From: JACZYA01 sp965247455 | GTDB lineage: Bacteria; Acidobacteriota; Terriglobia; Acidiferrales; 2-02-FULL-67-57 | Length of the DNA stretch: 38,780 nucleotides | Reading direction: 5' to 3' | Assembly (NCBI GenBank): GCA_965247455.1 | Contig: CBDFHE010000009.1 | Location: 1 to 38,780 of the forward strand | In this document: positions 16,745-25,026 of the stretch, piece after piece | Layout of the letters: every line of letters begins with the position of its first letter | Numbering within the stretch: position 1 is the first letter of the stretch | The notes under the pieces: model-generated | What the model was told of the DNA's origin: nothing | The model's database searches: none | What the model saw: only the letters and a program-made list of their open reading frames with translations | Position numbers and translations under genes: made by a program

Positions 16745-19700
16745 GTGCTGACACCTGCCGACCCCCAATACGCCTTGGTGCCCCTGGTGGGGCGAGCGGT
16801 TCTGGCTGTTCTCTTCCTCTACGTTTACCATCTCAGGCGCGAGCGTTATCTCTTCTACTGGACGGCGGGCTGGACGCTGCTGGCGCTGCACTATCTGGCC
16901 CACCTGCTGTGGGTCTCGGAGCCTTCCCCGGCCCTGTTGCCGCCGGGCGTGGACACACTACTGTTCGCCTTCGGCCTGCTGGCCTTTCTGGACTCGGCGC
17001 GCGTGTTCGCGCGCGGCGAGGGAAGCCCCTGGTGGACAGGATTGCTGGCGCCGGTTTTTTCCCTCTGGGTCTTGGTGCAGACCGCGGCCGGAGGAATCGC
17101 CGCGCAGGTGCCGATTTCGATCGGCGTCGGGGTGGTGGCCGGTGCCACCGGCGTCTACTTCTGGCGGGAAAGCCGCCGGCGCGACCTGGGCGGAGGAACC
17201 ATCCTGGCGGTTTCCTTCCTTCTCTGGGCGCTGCTGATTCTGGCCGCCCCGCTGAGCAGCTCAGCTACTCTCTCCTTCACCCGCTATGCCGCCTTCCTGG
17301 TCAGCCTGCCGGAACAACTGGTGGGCGTCAGCATGCTGATTGTCTTCTACCAGAACGAGAAGCGCAGCCTGGAGCGCAACCTGCTCGAACTGGCCGGCTT
17401 TAACCTCGTCACCACCACCGCCCAGTATGCGGATACCTTGCAGGAGATGATCGGTCAGACCCTGGAGCGCCTGCTGGCGGCCCTGCACCTGCCGGCGGGG
17501 GTGATGGTGCTGGACGCGGGCGGCTCCCAGACCAGCATTCAGCGCGGAGACGTGGGGCGCTTCTTGCACCAAGCCGAACGTCTCGGCCTGCTGCCCTATC
17601 TCCACCACACCGTCAACCGGTTGGGCGGTTTGTTGGTGCTGCCGGAGGTGGAGCAAGCCTCGGCCGCGATTGCCTTTGGGCGGGAGGAAGAATTTGAACT
17701 CCTGCAGCGCAAGGCGCGGGACGAAGGGGTACGCATGCTGGTCGCGGCCAGCTTGCGCGCCAAAAGCGGCGATCGGGGACTGCTGCTGCTGGCCTCGCCG
17801 GAATCCCGGCGCTTGGCTCCGGCGGAGCTTCGTCTGCTGGTCGGCTTGGGAGGGCAAGTAGGGATGGCGGTGGAAAACTTCCAACTGCACCAGCAGACCG
17901 GCCGGCGCACGGAGGAGTTGCGCTTGCTGAATGAAATCGGGCGGGCGCTGAGCTCCACCTTGACCGTGGACGAGCTCCTCACCTGCGTGCACGCCGAAAT
18001 GCAAAAGGTGCTCGACGCCAGCAACTTTTACGTTGCGCTCTACGACTCGCACACCGACGAGGTCACCTTTGCCCTGGAGGTAAACGACGGGCGCTTCCGG
18101 CCCAAGCGCCAGCGCTACGCCGGCCACGGCCTGACCGAGCACATCCTGCGCACCAAAGAGCCGCTGCTCATCCGGGAGAATTTCTCGCAGACCGTTGACC
18201 GTCTGGAGGTCGCGTCTCGACGCGACGTGCAATCATTCTGCGCGGTTCCCATCCTCCTGCACGGCGAGCCCACCGGAGTCATCGGGATGTTCAACCCCAC
18301 CCAGGAAAAGGCCTTTGACTTGGGCCACGTGGACATTCTGACCATCCTGGCCGCGCAGATGGCAGTGGCGATGGAAAATGCGCGCCTATTCGCAACCGAG
18401 CAGGAGCGCGCCCGTCAACTGGAACTGCTCAACAATGTTTCCCGCCGCGCCATCTCCACCCTGCATCCGGAAGAGATGCTGGCCGCCATCGCCGCCGAGC
18501 TTCACCTCGGGCTGCCCTACGATCACATCGGGCTGGGCATCCTCGATTACGAAACCCGTGAGGTGGTCATCCAAGTCGAAGCCGGCCATCGCGCCCAGGG
18601 GCTGAACCGGCGCTTCAAGTTGGGCGAAGGCTGCGTTGGCCAGGTGGCGCAGAGCGGCACCCTGCGCCAGGTGGACAGTCCCCAGGACGCGCGCACAATC
18701 CAGCCGGTGCTGGCCGACGCGGCTTCGGTGCTGTGCCTGCCCATCATCTACGGCGACCAGTTGTTGGGCGTGCTGAACATCGAATCGCGCCAGCCCCGCG
18801 CCTTCCACGACAAAGACGTGCTGCTCCTGCGTACCCTGGCGGACGTGGTGGCCAGCGCCTTGCACAACGCCTTCGCGTTTCAAAAAGCGCAGGAGCAGGC
18901 CATCACCGACGGGCTCACCGGAGTCAAAACCCACCGCTTCTTCATGGAAGCGCTTTCGAGCGAGTGGCGGCGTTCCACCCGCGTTTCGCGCCCGTTTTCG
19001 CTGGCGCTGCTCGACCTCGACAAGTTCAAGTTCGTCAACGACTACTTCGGCCACCTGGAGGGCGACTCCGTGTTGCAACGCGTCGGGCGCGTGCTGGAGC
19101 AGAACGTGCGCCGCTCCGACGTGGTGGCCCGCTACGGCGGCGACGAGTTCGTCATCCTGATGCCGGAAACCAACGCCGACCAGGCCTACCGCCTGGCCGA
19201 CAAGCTCCGCCAGTGGATCGCCAACGACCCACTGCTGCGCGAGCGCAAGATCACCGCCTCCATCGGCCTCGCCACCTTTCCCCAGCACGCCCCCACCGCC
19301 CCCGAGCTGATTCAGATTGCCGACGCCGGCATGTACCTGGCCAAGCACCAGGGCGGCAATGTGATCGTCAGCGCCGACCACTACAAGATGACCGAGCAAA
19401 AGGAGTGGCAGCGCAACGTGCTGGAGGCCTACCTGGGCGTCACCATCAAGCGCCTGTTCGCCACCGGCCCGGAGGCCTTCGACGAGGTCTATCACCGCCT
19501 GGAGCAGGTTATCCATTCACTGGGCGGGCCGGACGAATTGCAGGAGCTGCCCGCGGCCATGGTGGAGACGGTGACCTCGTTGGCGTTCGCCATCGACGCC
19601 AAGGACCACTACACCCAGGGGCACTCCCAGAACGTCGCGCGCTACTGCACCCTGGTGGCCCACCACCTCCGCCTGCCCGATAAAGAGATCGAGGAAATCC

Positions 19701-20137
19701 GCCTGGCGGCCGTCCTGCACGACGTGGGCAAGATCGGCATCCCCGAGCGCATCCTGAACAAGCCCAGCGCGCTCGACCCGGACGAGTTTGAAATCATGAA
19801 GGAGCACGCCATGCTGGGGGCGAAGATACTGGAGCCGCTGCGCTCCATCCCGCGCGTGCAGCGCATCGTCCGCCACCACCACGAGCGCTGGGACGGCAGC
19901 GGCTACCCCGACGGGCTGGCGGGCGAAGAGGCGCCGCTGGGCTCGCGCTTGATTGCCATCGCCGACGCCTACGACACCATGATCACTGAGCGCACCTACA
20001 AGAGCTCGCTCAGCCGCCTGGAGGCGCTGGAGGAGTTGCAGCGCTGCACCGAGGCGCAGTTCGATCCCACGCTGGTCAAGAGCTTCGTCGCCGTGGTGCG
20101 CAAGGAACACTCCACTGAAGTCAAGCACATCACCTAG
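16745..20137 (+). CDS. Membrane GAF-GAF-GAF-GGDEF-HD-GYP cyclic-di-GMP turnover protein
   Basis: The 1130-aa protein has about seven N-terminal membrane helices (residues 8-215) and three GAF-like domains (about 225-375, 395-555, 560-715). A GGDEF domain begins near 719 with an intact RYGGDEFVILMPE (about 797-803). An HD-GYP domain follows (about 930-1120) with HDVGKIGIPERILNKP near 991 and HHHERWDGSGYPDGL near 1043. Both enzymatic signatures look complete, so it may both make and break down cyclic-di-GMP. The GAF domains probably bind small ligands that set the balance. The start is GTG 16745. It is divergent from gltX. Confidence 0.93.
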   Translation: MLTPADPQYALVPLVGRAVLAVLFLYVYHLRRERYLFYWTAGWTLLALHYLAHLLWVSEPSPALLPPGVDTLLFAFGLLAFLDSARVFARGEGSPWWTGLLAPVFSLWVLVQTAAGGIAAQVPISIGVGVVAGATGVYFWRESRRRDLGGGTILAVSFLLWALLILAAPLSSSATLSFTRYAAFLVSLPEQLVGVSMLIVFYQNEKRSLERNLLELAGFNLVTTTAQYADTLQEMIGQTLERLLAALHLPAGVMVLDAGGSQTSIQRGDVGRFLHQAERLGLLPYLHHTVNRLGGLLVLPEVEQASAAIAFGREEEFELLQRKARDEGVRMLVAASLRAKSGDRGLLLLASPESRRLAPAELRLLVGLGGQVGMAVENFQLHQQTGRRTEELRLLNEIGRALSSTLTVDELLTCVHAEMQKVLDASNFYVALYDSHTDEVTFALEVNDGRFRPKRQRYAGHGLTEHILRTKEPLLIRENFSQTVDRLEVASRRDVQSFCAVPILLHGEPTGVIGMFNPTQEKAFDLGHVDILTILAAQMAVAMENARLFATEQERARQLELLNNVSRRAISTLHPEEMLAAIAAELHLGLPYDHIGLGILDYETREVVIQVEAGHRAQGLNRRFKLGEGCVGQVAQSGTLRQVDSPQDARTIQPVLADAASVLCLPIIYGDQLLGVLNIESRQPRAFHDKDVLLLRTLADVVASALHNAFAFQKAQEQAITDGLTGVKTHRFFMEALSSEWRRSTRVSRPFSLALLDLDKFKFVNDYFGHLEGDSVLQRVGRVLEQNVRRSDVVARYGGDEFVILMPETNADQAYRLADKLRQWIANDPLLRERKITASIGLATFPQHAPTAPELIQIADAGMYLAKHQGGNVIVSADHYKMTEQKEWQRNVLEAYLGVTIKRLFATGPEAFDEVYHRLEQVIHSLGGPDELQELPAAMVETVTSLAFAIDAKDHYTQGHSQNVARYCTLVAHHLRLPDKEIEEIRLAAVLHDVGKIGIPERILNKPSALDPDEFEIMKEHAMLGAKILEPLRSIPRVQRIVRHHHERWDGSGYPDGLAGEEAPLGSRLIAIADAYDTMITERTYKSSLSRLEALEELQRCTEAQFDPTLVKSFVAVVRKEHSTEVKHIT

Positions 20138-20428
20138 CTCAGTGTCTCTGTGCCTCTGTGGCTTTGCGCCGTGGTGGAAATAAGGTAGGGCAAGGCCTTG
20201 CGCCTTGCCGATTGCTGCTTTTGGCAGGGCACGGCTTTTCGGAGCAAAGCAAAGACCCCGCTCTTTTGCAGGGAGCCGTACGCATTTACAAGGTATGGTA
20301 GGGAGGGGTTTTAACCCCGCCGCTCTGCGGGCGAAAAACAATGGGGCTTCTCAGAGCGACATCGGGAGCAGGCGGTCCCGGCGGAGCGAAGATCCCGCCT
20401 TGGCGGGAAGCCCCTGAGGTAAGACATC
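20138..20428. other. Intergenic spacer with hairpins before the OsmC gene
   Basis: No gene is seen in 291 bp. It holds decayed low-complexity text (TCTGTGCCTCTGTGG), a perfect hairpin GGGGTTTTAACCCC at 20305-20318, and the structured element at 20343-20414. Confidence 0.6.
20343..20414 (+). repeat. 72-bp structured element in the OsmC leader
   Basis: Outer arms GGGGCTTC (20343-20350) and GAAGCCCC (20407-20414) pair perfectly. They enclose GC-rich inverted segments including CCCGCC-TT-GGCGGG (20394-20407). The element ends 14 bp before the OsmC start codon. It may be a REP-like repeat or a leader hairpin; I do not recognise a known riboswitch. Confidence 0.55.
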
Positions 20429-20839
20429 ATGCAACAAGCAACCATCGCTTGGACCGAGGGCGAACAATTCCGCGCCACCGGCCCCAGCGGCCACACCCTC
20501 ACGCTCGACGGCGACCGCCAGCGCAACTCCGGCCCCAGCCCGATGGAGCTGCTCATCATGGGCCTGGGCGCGTGTAGCGGCATCGACGTGGTGATAATTC
20601 TGAAAAAGAAACGGCAGAACCTGAAGCGGCTGGAAATCCGTGTGGAAGGCGAGCGCGCCTCCGAGCCCCCCACCGTCTGGACGAAACTCAAAGTTCACTT
20701 CACCCTGGTCGGCACAGACCTCGACCCCAAGGCCGTCGCCCACGCCATCGAACTCTCCCGAACCAAGTATTGCTCCGTCGCCGCTACGTTGAATAAGACT
20801 GCCAACATAGAATGGACATGGAGTGTTGAGCCTAGCTAG
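20429..20839 (+). CDS. OsmC/Ohr-family protein
   Basis: This 136-aa OsmC-fold protein has the two conserved redox cysteines (GACSGIDVV at about 48-52 and KYCSVAATL at about 112-119) and the family segment GPSPMELLIMGLGACSG. OsmC-family proteins reduce peroxides, usually organic hydroperoxides, in the cytoplasm. The start ATG follows CTGAGGTAAG. The last 20 codons (from about 20780) are noticeably more AT-rich than the rest. A second, diverged copy of the same C-terminus lies 53 bp downstream, behind a palindrome, suggesting that the 3' end was replaced. Confidence 0.88.
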   Translation: MQQATIAWTEGEQFRATGPSGHTLTLDGDRQRNSGPSPMELLIMGLGACSGIDVVIILKKKRQNLKRLEIRVEGERASEPPTVWTKLKVHFTLVGTDLDPKAVAHAIELSRTKYCSVAATLNKTANIEWTWSVEPS

Positions 20840-20873
20840 CTTCTGTTCTCACTCGCCTCCCCAGCCCGCAGAA

Positions 20874-20894
20874 GCCTGCCTGGCGTAGGCGGGC
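20874..20894. repeat. Palindrome, GCCTGCC family, behind the OsmC gene
   Basis: GCCTGCC-TGGCGTA-GGCGGGC is a 21-bp variant of the palindrome at 5411-5431, with one imperfect pair in the arms. It separates the OsmC stop codon from the displaced second C-terminus. Confidence 0.75.
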
Positions 20895-20949
20895 CACCTT
20901 GAGCAAGACCGCAGAAATTGAGTGGAGCCACAGTATCGAACCAGTGTAA
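20893..20949 (+). pseudogene. Displaced second 3' end of an OsmC gene
   Basis: The frame ATLSKTAEIEWSHSIEPV followed by TAA matches the end of the intact gene (ATLNKTANIEWTWSVEPS). Twelve of 18 residues are identical, but the codons differ at most positions. It has no start codon and begins directly at the palindrome, so it is a remnant of a resident or paralogous osmC-like gene. Confidence 0.8.
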
Positions 20950-21070
20950 GAATTCTCGATAATAACGGGAATTTTGGATTCTGAGAAACACGCGTGATAC
21001 TGTTGGCCTAATGGATGGATCTCTAAAGTCTCATCGCGAGGCAACCTAGACTACGAGCGCAGAGCGCCAC

Positions 21071-21928
21071 ATGCCTTACAAACTCCCTGCCGCGCCTGAG
21101 CCTGATGACCTGCTAACCCCGGAAGTTGGCAGGTGGGCAGAAGACAAGTACAAGTTGGTGAGCCTCTACGATAGATTATTTTCAACCGCCATGAAGAACA
21201 AATGGGATGTACGAGTGTACATTGATCTTTACGCGGGAGCGGGATTTGCTCGCATTAGGCACACTGACCGCTTGGTTTATGGATCCCCGCTGTTGGCGCT
21301 CGCTGTAACTGACCCATTTAACAAGCACATCTTTTGTGAGGCTGAAGCCAGCCTTCTGCTTGCTCTCCGAAAACGTGTTGACCACCTGTTCCCCAAGAGT
21401 GATGTCACTTACGTCCATGGGGACTGCGACGAGCGGGCTCACCAAATCTGCGCGGCTATCCCCGAACACTCCAAGATTCGCACTGTTCTCTCTTTCTGCT
21501 TCGTCGATCCCTCTAACATCAGCATCAAGTTTTCGACTATGCGCGCACTTTCTCATCAAAGAAACATTGATTTTGTAGTACTACTTGCCCTGTACATGGA
21601 TGCAAACCGAAACGAACAACACTACACCAGCAAGAGAAATTCAAAGGTAGACGAGTTTTTTGGCACCACATCATGGCGGGCACGATGGAAGCATGAACGC
21701 CTTAAGGGAATCAAATTCCCACGCTTTCTTGCGGAGGAGTATTCTAGGCAAATGGAAACATTGGGATACATAAATCTGCCATTCCACAAGATGAAAAAGG
21801 TCAGGGCTGATAAGAACCAACCTCTTTACCACCTGGCTCTTTTCTCAAGAAACAAATTCGCGTACACATTATGGGATGGGGTCTTGAAGTATAGTACGGA
21901 TCAAATGCCTTTGCTTGGCAATGCATAA
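21071..21928 (+). CDS. Three-Cys-motif partner protein TcmP
   Basis: This 285-aa protein matches the TcmP family (TIGR04474-type), which occurs next to proteins with a three-cysteine motif. A Rossmann methyltransferase-like motif is visible (VYIDLYAGAGFARIR, residues 49-63), then GSPLLALAV, and a second acidic motif (FVDPSN, about 142-147) at the position of the catalytic loop in adenine-specific and related methyltransferases. A SAM-binding fold is therefore plausible, but the activity is unknown. The gene lies 14 bp before the DUF5131 gene, so the two are co-transcribed. G+C is clearly lower than in the flanking housekeeping genes, suggesting horizontal transfer. No signal peptide or membrane helix is visible. 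Confidence 0.85.
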   Translation: MPYKLPAAPEPDDLLTPEVGRWAEDKYKLVSLYDRLFSTAMKNKWDVRVYIDLYAGAGFARIRHTDRLVYGSPLLALAVTDPFNKHIFCEAEASLLLALRKRVDHLFPKSDVTYVHGDCDERAHQICAAIPEHSKIRTVLSFCFVDPSNISIKFSTMRALSHQRNIDFVVLLALYMDANRNEQHYTSKRNSKVDEFFGTTSWRARWKHERLKGIKFPRFLAEEYSRQMETLGYINLPFHKMKKVRADKNQPLYHLALFSRNKFAYTLWDGVLKYSTDQMPLLGNA

Positions 21929-21942
21929 CAAGAGGGGCACCC

Positions 21943-22716
21943 ATGGCGCAAATTTCTTCAATCGAATGGACCGAGGCCACTTGGAATCCTGTAACAGGCT
22001 GCTCAAAGGTTAGTCCAGGCTGCGCTCACTGTTACGCCGAGCGGCTTGCAAAGCGCCTGAAAGCAATGGGCGTCCGCCAATACCGCAATGGCTTTGAAGT
22101 TACGCTGCAACCCTCGATGCTTCATCTTCCCTTGCGGTGGCGAACCCCACGCGTTATTTTTGTGAATTCAATGAGCGACCTCTTTCATGAACGCATACCC
22201 AAAGAGTACATCGCGCAAGTATTCGACGTGATGCGCAAGGCTCATTGCCACACTTTTCAAGTCCTGACAAAACGGTCGGAGCGTCTCGTGGAACTAGCAC
22301 AACAGTTGATATGGCCCAGTAACGTTTGGATGGGGGTCAGTGTTGAATCGCCTCAGTTCATCAGTCGGATTTCCGACCTTCGTACAGTGCGTGCAGCTGT
22401 AAGGTTTCTCTCTTTAGAACCCCTGCTAGCGCCGATCCCCGGGTTAGCACTTGATGGAATCGACTGGGTTATAGTGGGCGGCGAATCGGGGCCTGGCTGC
22501 CGACCGATAAAACTACAATGGGTACGGGACATACGTAAGCAGTGCAAAAGGGGTGGAGTTCCCTTCTTCTTCAAACAATGGGGAGGATTCAGAAAGTCCG
22601 CTAACGGTCGGCTATTGGACGGGAGATTCTGGGACGAAATGCCGAAACCTTGCAAGCGGGAAGAGCCCCATCCGGCAATGGCAAGTGCGCCAGAAATTCT
22701 TCCCATCCACGCATAA
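21943..22716 (+). CDS. DUF5131 (phage Gp37/Gp68-like) three-Cys-motif protein
   Basis: The 257-aa protein has the family N-terminus SIEWTEATWNPVTGCSKVSP, with three cysteines spaced C-x6-C-x2-C (Cys20, Cys27, Cys30). It also has MSDLFHERIP, VLTKRSERL, VSVESPQF, SLEPLLAPI, VIVGGESGPGCRPI and FFKQWGG, all hallmarks of DUF5131. The Cys spacing and TIM-barrel-like motif order suggest a radical-SAM-related enzyme with an iron-sulfur cluster, but the reaction is unknown. Members occur in phages and mobile regions, often beside TcmP as here. An IS1380 element begins 3 bp after the stop codon. The reading frame looks complete, although the IS could have trimmed a few C-terminal codons. Confidence 0.88.
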   Translation: MAQISSIEWTEATWNPVTGCSKVSPGCAHCYAERLAKRLKAMGVRQYRNGFEVTLQPSMLHLPLRWRTPRVIFVNSMSDLFHERIPKEYIAQVFDVMRKAHCHTFQVLTKRSERLVELAQQLIWPSNVWMGVSVESPQFISRISDLRTVRAAVRFLSLEPLLAPIPGLALDGIDWVIVGGESGPGCRPIKLQWVRDIRKQCKRGGVPFFFKQWGGFRKSANGRLLDGRFWDEMPKPCKREEPHPAMASAPEILPIHA

Positions 22717-22719
22717 ATC

Positions 22720-24403
22720 ACCTTAGCCGGGATTTCCGTTTTGCCTGCCCCTGATGGCACGTTTATACACCCGATCGCCGCCGATCGCACAAAAACTTCG
22801 ATCGTCGCACAATCGCTCAGCTTCAAAGGCCTTCATCTGAGCCCGCGCCGACGTGCGACCGACTGGAACCCCTGCTTTTCGGGCATTTCTCAGACACCGC
22901 TCCACACGTGTGCCCCGTGTCATCGCCGGGCGGGCTTCGTTGCACTTCAGGCCGCGCGTCAGCCTGCCGGCACGGGTAGCGCCCAGATCCTCCGCAGCAT
23001 GTCGCCGAACAGCCGCCGCGTGAGATGCCCTTCCGCCAGCAGAAGCCAGTAGTACCGCGCATGCTTCACCAGCCGGCCCCCAGTTTTCACCAGTCGCTGC
23101 TGGAGACTCGTGAGCGACCAGCGCTTGACCCGCAGCGGAAGGACCAGTCTGCGCCACAAGTTGCCCAGATTGTAGGCCAGGACGCTCAGTTGCAGGCGCA
23201 CCTCGTTCGCCCGGAAACGATGGCACGACAGCCGCGTCCAGTGGGTGGCCTGCTTGCCTTCCTTGATCCATTGCTCCGCCGTACCGCGCTTGTTGTAAAA
23301 CCGCACGACCGAGCGGCTCGGGAGGGCCATGTTGGTCACGATGAAGCCGACGCGAGGGAACAGCTCACCTTGGTGGTGCTCCACCTTGGCGACGATCCGT
23401 CTGGGCGTGGTCCAGCTCTTGGCCTGATAGCGGAAACTCTGGTAGCGCACCAAGGGCTTGCAGCTCGGCCGTCCCGGCGGACGAAAGAGGATGTCTTCGA
23501 TTTCCAGCTCCAAGCTCTTGTTCGCCGGCATGCGAATGGCATAGTCCACGTCGCGCTGCTCGAGCGCGTCGTAGATCTCGGGCTTCGCGAACGCGGCGTC
23601 TGCGCGGAACGCTACGCGCTTGCCCTCCACCTGCTGCCGGTCAATCTCCGGTACGAGCAGGTCGTCCCAGTCGTCGGCGCTATGCACGTTGCCTGGCCGC
23701 AGCGTGGCGGCGAGGCAGTCCCCATGCTCGGTGAACAGAAACAGCGGGTGGTAGCAGACGGACTCGAAGTGCCCGTTATAGGCGCTCCCTTCCTGCGCCC
23801 CATGCACCGGGCTCTCGCTCGAATCCATGTCGAGCACGATCCGGTCGGCGCGCGTCGCCATCTCGGCCTGTGCAAGCACCTCCCGGTTCACGGCCCTCAA
23901 CCCGACGAGATTCTCCTCGTGGGTCAGCAGCTCTGTCTCGAACCAATGCAGCGTCGATGTCAGCGCCGCACCCCGGTCCCAGCGCTTTGGCGACCCGATG
24001 AGACGAAATGTTGGGTCTGCCGACACGCGCCCCGCGTCGTTGAGATCTTCGTAGCCCGCGAGGCGACTGTAGACCGACTGCCGCAGGAGATCCACCACGC
24101 TGAACTGGGTGTTCATCCCCTGTCGGGAATCGCTCAGGTGCTCGGCGATGAGTGTCTCCAGCCCCAGACGTTCATCCAACTCGCGCACCAGAATGAGGCC
24201 AGCGTCAGAAGTGACGCGCGATCCCTGGAACGCGACTTTCAAGAAGCCGTTGAACGCGAACTGGAATGGCTCGTGTTGTAATTCACCCACCGGGTGTCAC
24301 CCTCCGTAGTGTGGTTCCTTACGTCGGAGCCCCAAAACTCAAGGCGCAGCGACTGGTCCTGGCGATACGGTACCACAGCCAAATCGGAAATCCGGGCTTA
24401 GGT
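22720..24403 (-). mobile_element. IS1380-family insertion sequence
   Basis: Inverted ends of 28 bp match at 24 positions: the left (22720-22747) starts ACCTTAGCCGGGATTTCCG, and the right (24376-24403, complemented) starts ACCTAAGCCCGGATTTCCG. The total of 1684 bp and single transposase fit IS1380. I found no clear target duplication. About 210 bp between the left end and the transposase stop carry no gene. Confidence 0.85.
22959..24290 (-). CDS. IS1380-family transposase
   Basis: The 443-aa DDE transposase has typical IS1380 segments: VTSDAGLILVRELDERLGL at the N-terminus, VLDMDSSESPVHGAQEGSAY carrying the first catalytic Asp, FRADAAFAKPEIY for the second, and RGTAEQWIKEGKQATHWTRL around the catalytic Glu. 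The frame is uninterrupted and full length, so the element may be active. It reads away from its right inverted end and converges on the DUF5131 gene. Confidence 0.92.
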   Translation of the reverse strand: MGELQHEPFQFAFNGFLKVAFQGSRVTSDAGLILVRELDERLGLETLIAEHLSDSRQGMNTQFSVVDLLRQSVYSRLAGYEDLNDAGRVSADPTFRLIGSPKRWDRGAALTSTLHWFETELLTHEENLVGLRAVNREVLAQAEMATRADRIVLDMDSSESPVHGAQEGSAYNGHFESVCYHPLFLFTEHGDCLAATLRPGNVHSADDWDDLLVPEIDRQQVEGKRVAFRADAAFAKPEIYDALEQRDVDYAIRMPANKSLELEIEDILFRPPGRPSCKPLVRYQSFRYQAKSWTTPRRIVAKVEHHQGELFPRVGFIVTNMALPSRSVVRFYNKRGTAEQWIKEGKQATHWTRLSCHRFRANEVRLQLSVLAYNLGNLWRRLVLPLRVKRWSLTSLQQRLVKTGGRLVKHARYYWLLLAEGHLTRRLFGDMLRRIWALPVPAG

Positions 24404-24468
24404 CTTGGCTCGCGCGACTCACAACTAGCAGGTGAGGCGGAGGGCGGTTCGGCAGCCCGGCGGCGGTG

Positions 24469-25026
24469 CTAGTCTTCCAGCTTGCGTAGGGCGGTGATGA
24501 CGAGCGCGCCGCTCTCGCGCTCGGTGAGGGTGAACTCGACCCGGTCGTTCTCCTCCAGCCCCTCCAGCAGCGAGGCGGGGTTGACGCCAAACACCCGGTC
24601 GTCGGGCTCCAGGAAGCCGGGCACGGCGTCGTTGCGCACCATCAGCGAAACCGTGGCCTCGTTCACCAGGATGACGGTGCCGCGCACGGTGTGCTCGGTG
24701 GCGGTCTCCGGTTCCGAGGCATCAATCTTGGCCAGCTTGGTGACGGTCAGCCCGCGCGCCTTCTGCTCCAGCACGAACTCCACCGCGTCGCCTTCGGCAA
24801 TCCCTTCCAGCACGGCCGCGTCCTCGACCGCGAAGGCCATCGTCATGGCGTCCATTAGGCCGGAGATGTTCTGGTGGTCAATGGTCACGCTGGTCTGCTC
24901 GGCGTCGAGGGCGACGATCTTGCCTTTGGCTGTCCAGCTGGGCTGCGTCGGCGCCTGCACTTCGCCCTGGCAGCCTGCCAGCGCGGCCAGCGCCACCACC
25001 ATCGCCACTGCACCTGCTTTTCGCAT
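24469..25026 (-). CDS. Lipoprotein with two CusF-like copper-binding domains
   Basis: A lipoprotein signal peptide ends in LAALAGC (Cys19), predicting an outer- or inner-membrane-anchored periplasmic protein. Residues about 33-90 form a CusF-like small barrel with copper ligands His51, Met61 and Met63 (IDHQNISGLMDAMTMAFAV). Residues about 110-180 repeat the fold (VRGTVILVNEATVSLMVRND, then EGLEENDRVEFTL), but the His and Met ligands are replaced, so only the first domain should bind copper. CusF-like proteins bind Cu(I)/Ag(I) for efflux. No efflux genes are adjacent. Start ATG 25026, with a purine-rich GAAGGGAGGG upstream. The IS1380 element sits 65 bp downstream. Confidence 0.85.
   Translation of the reverse strand: MRKAGAVAMVVALAALAGCQGEVQAPTQPSWTAKGKIVALDAEQTSVTIDHQNISGLMDAMTMAFAVEDAAVLEGIAEGDAVEFVLEQKARGLTVTKLAKIDASEPETATEHTVRGTVILVNEATVSLMVRNDAVPGFLEPDDRVFGVNPASLLEGLEENDRVEFTLTERESGALVITALRKLED

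Noticed and set aside
18386..19516. 376-codon minus-strand ORF opposite the cyclic-di-GMP protein
   Set aside because: Antisense shadow of a gene with clear GAF and GGDEF motifs; no ribosome-binding site or domain.
23025..24281. 418-codon plus-strand ORF opposite the IS1380 transposase
   Set aside because: Antisense shadow of the transposase; no recognisable features.
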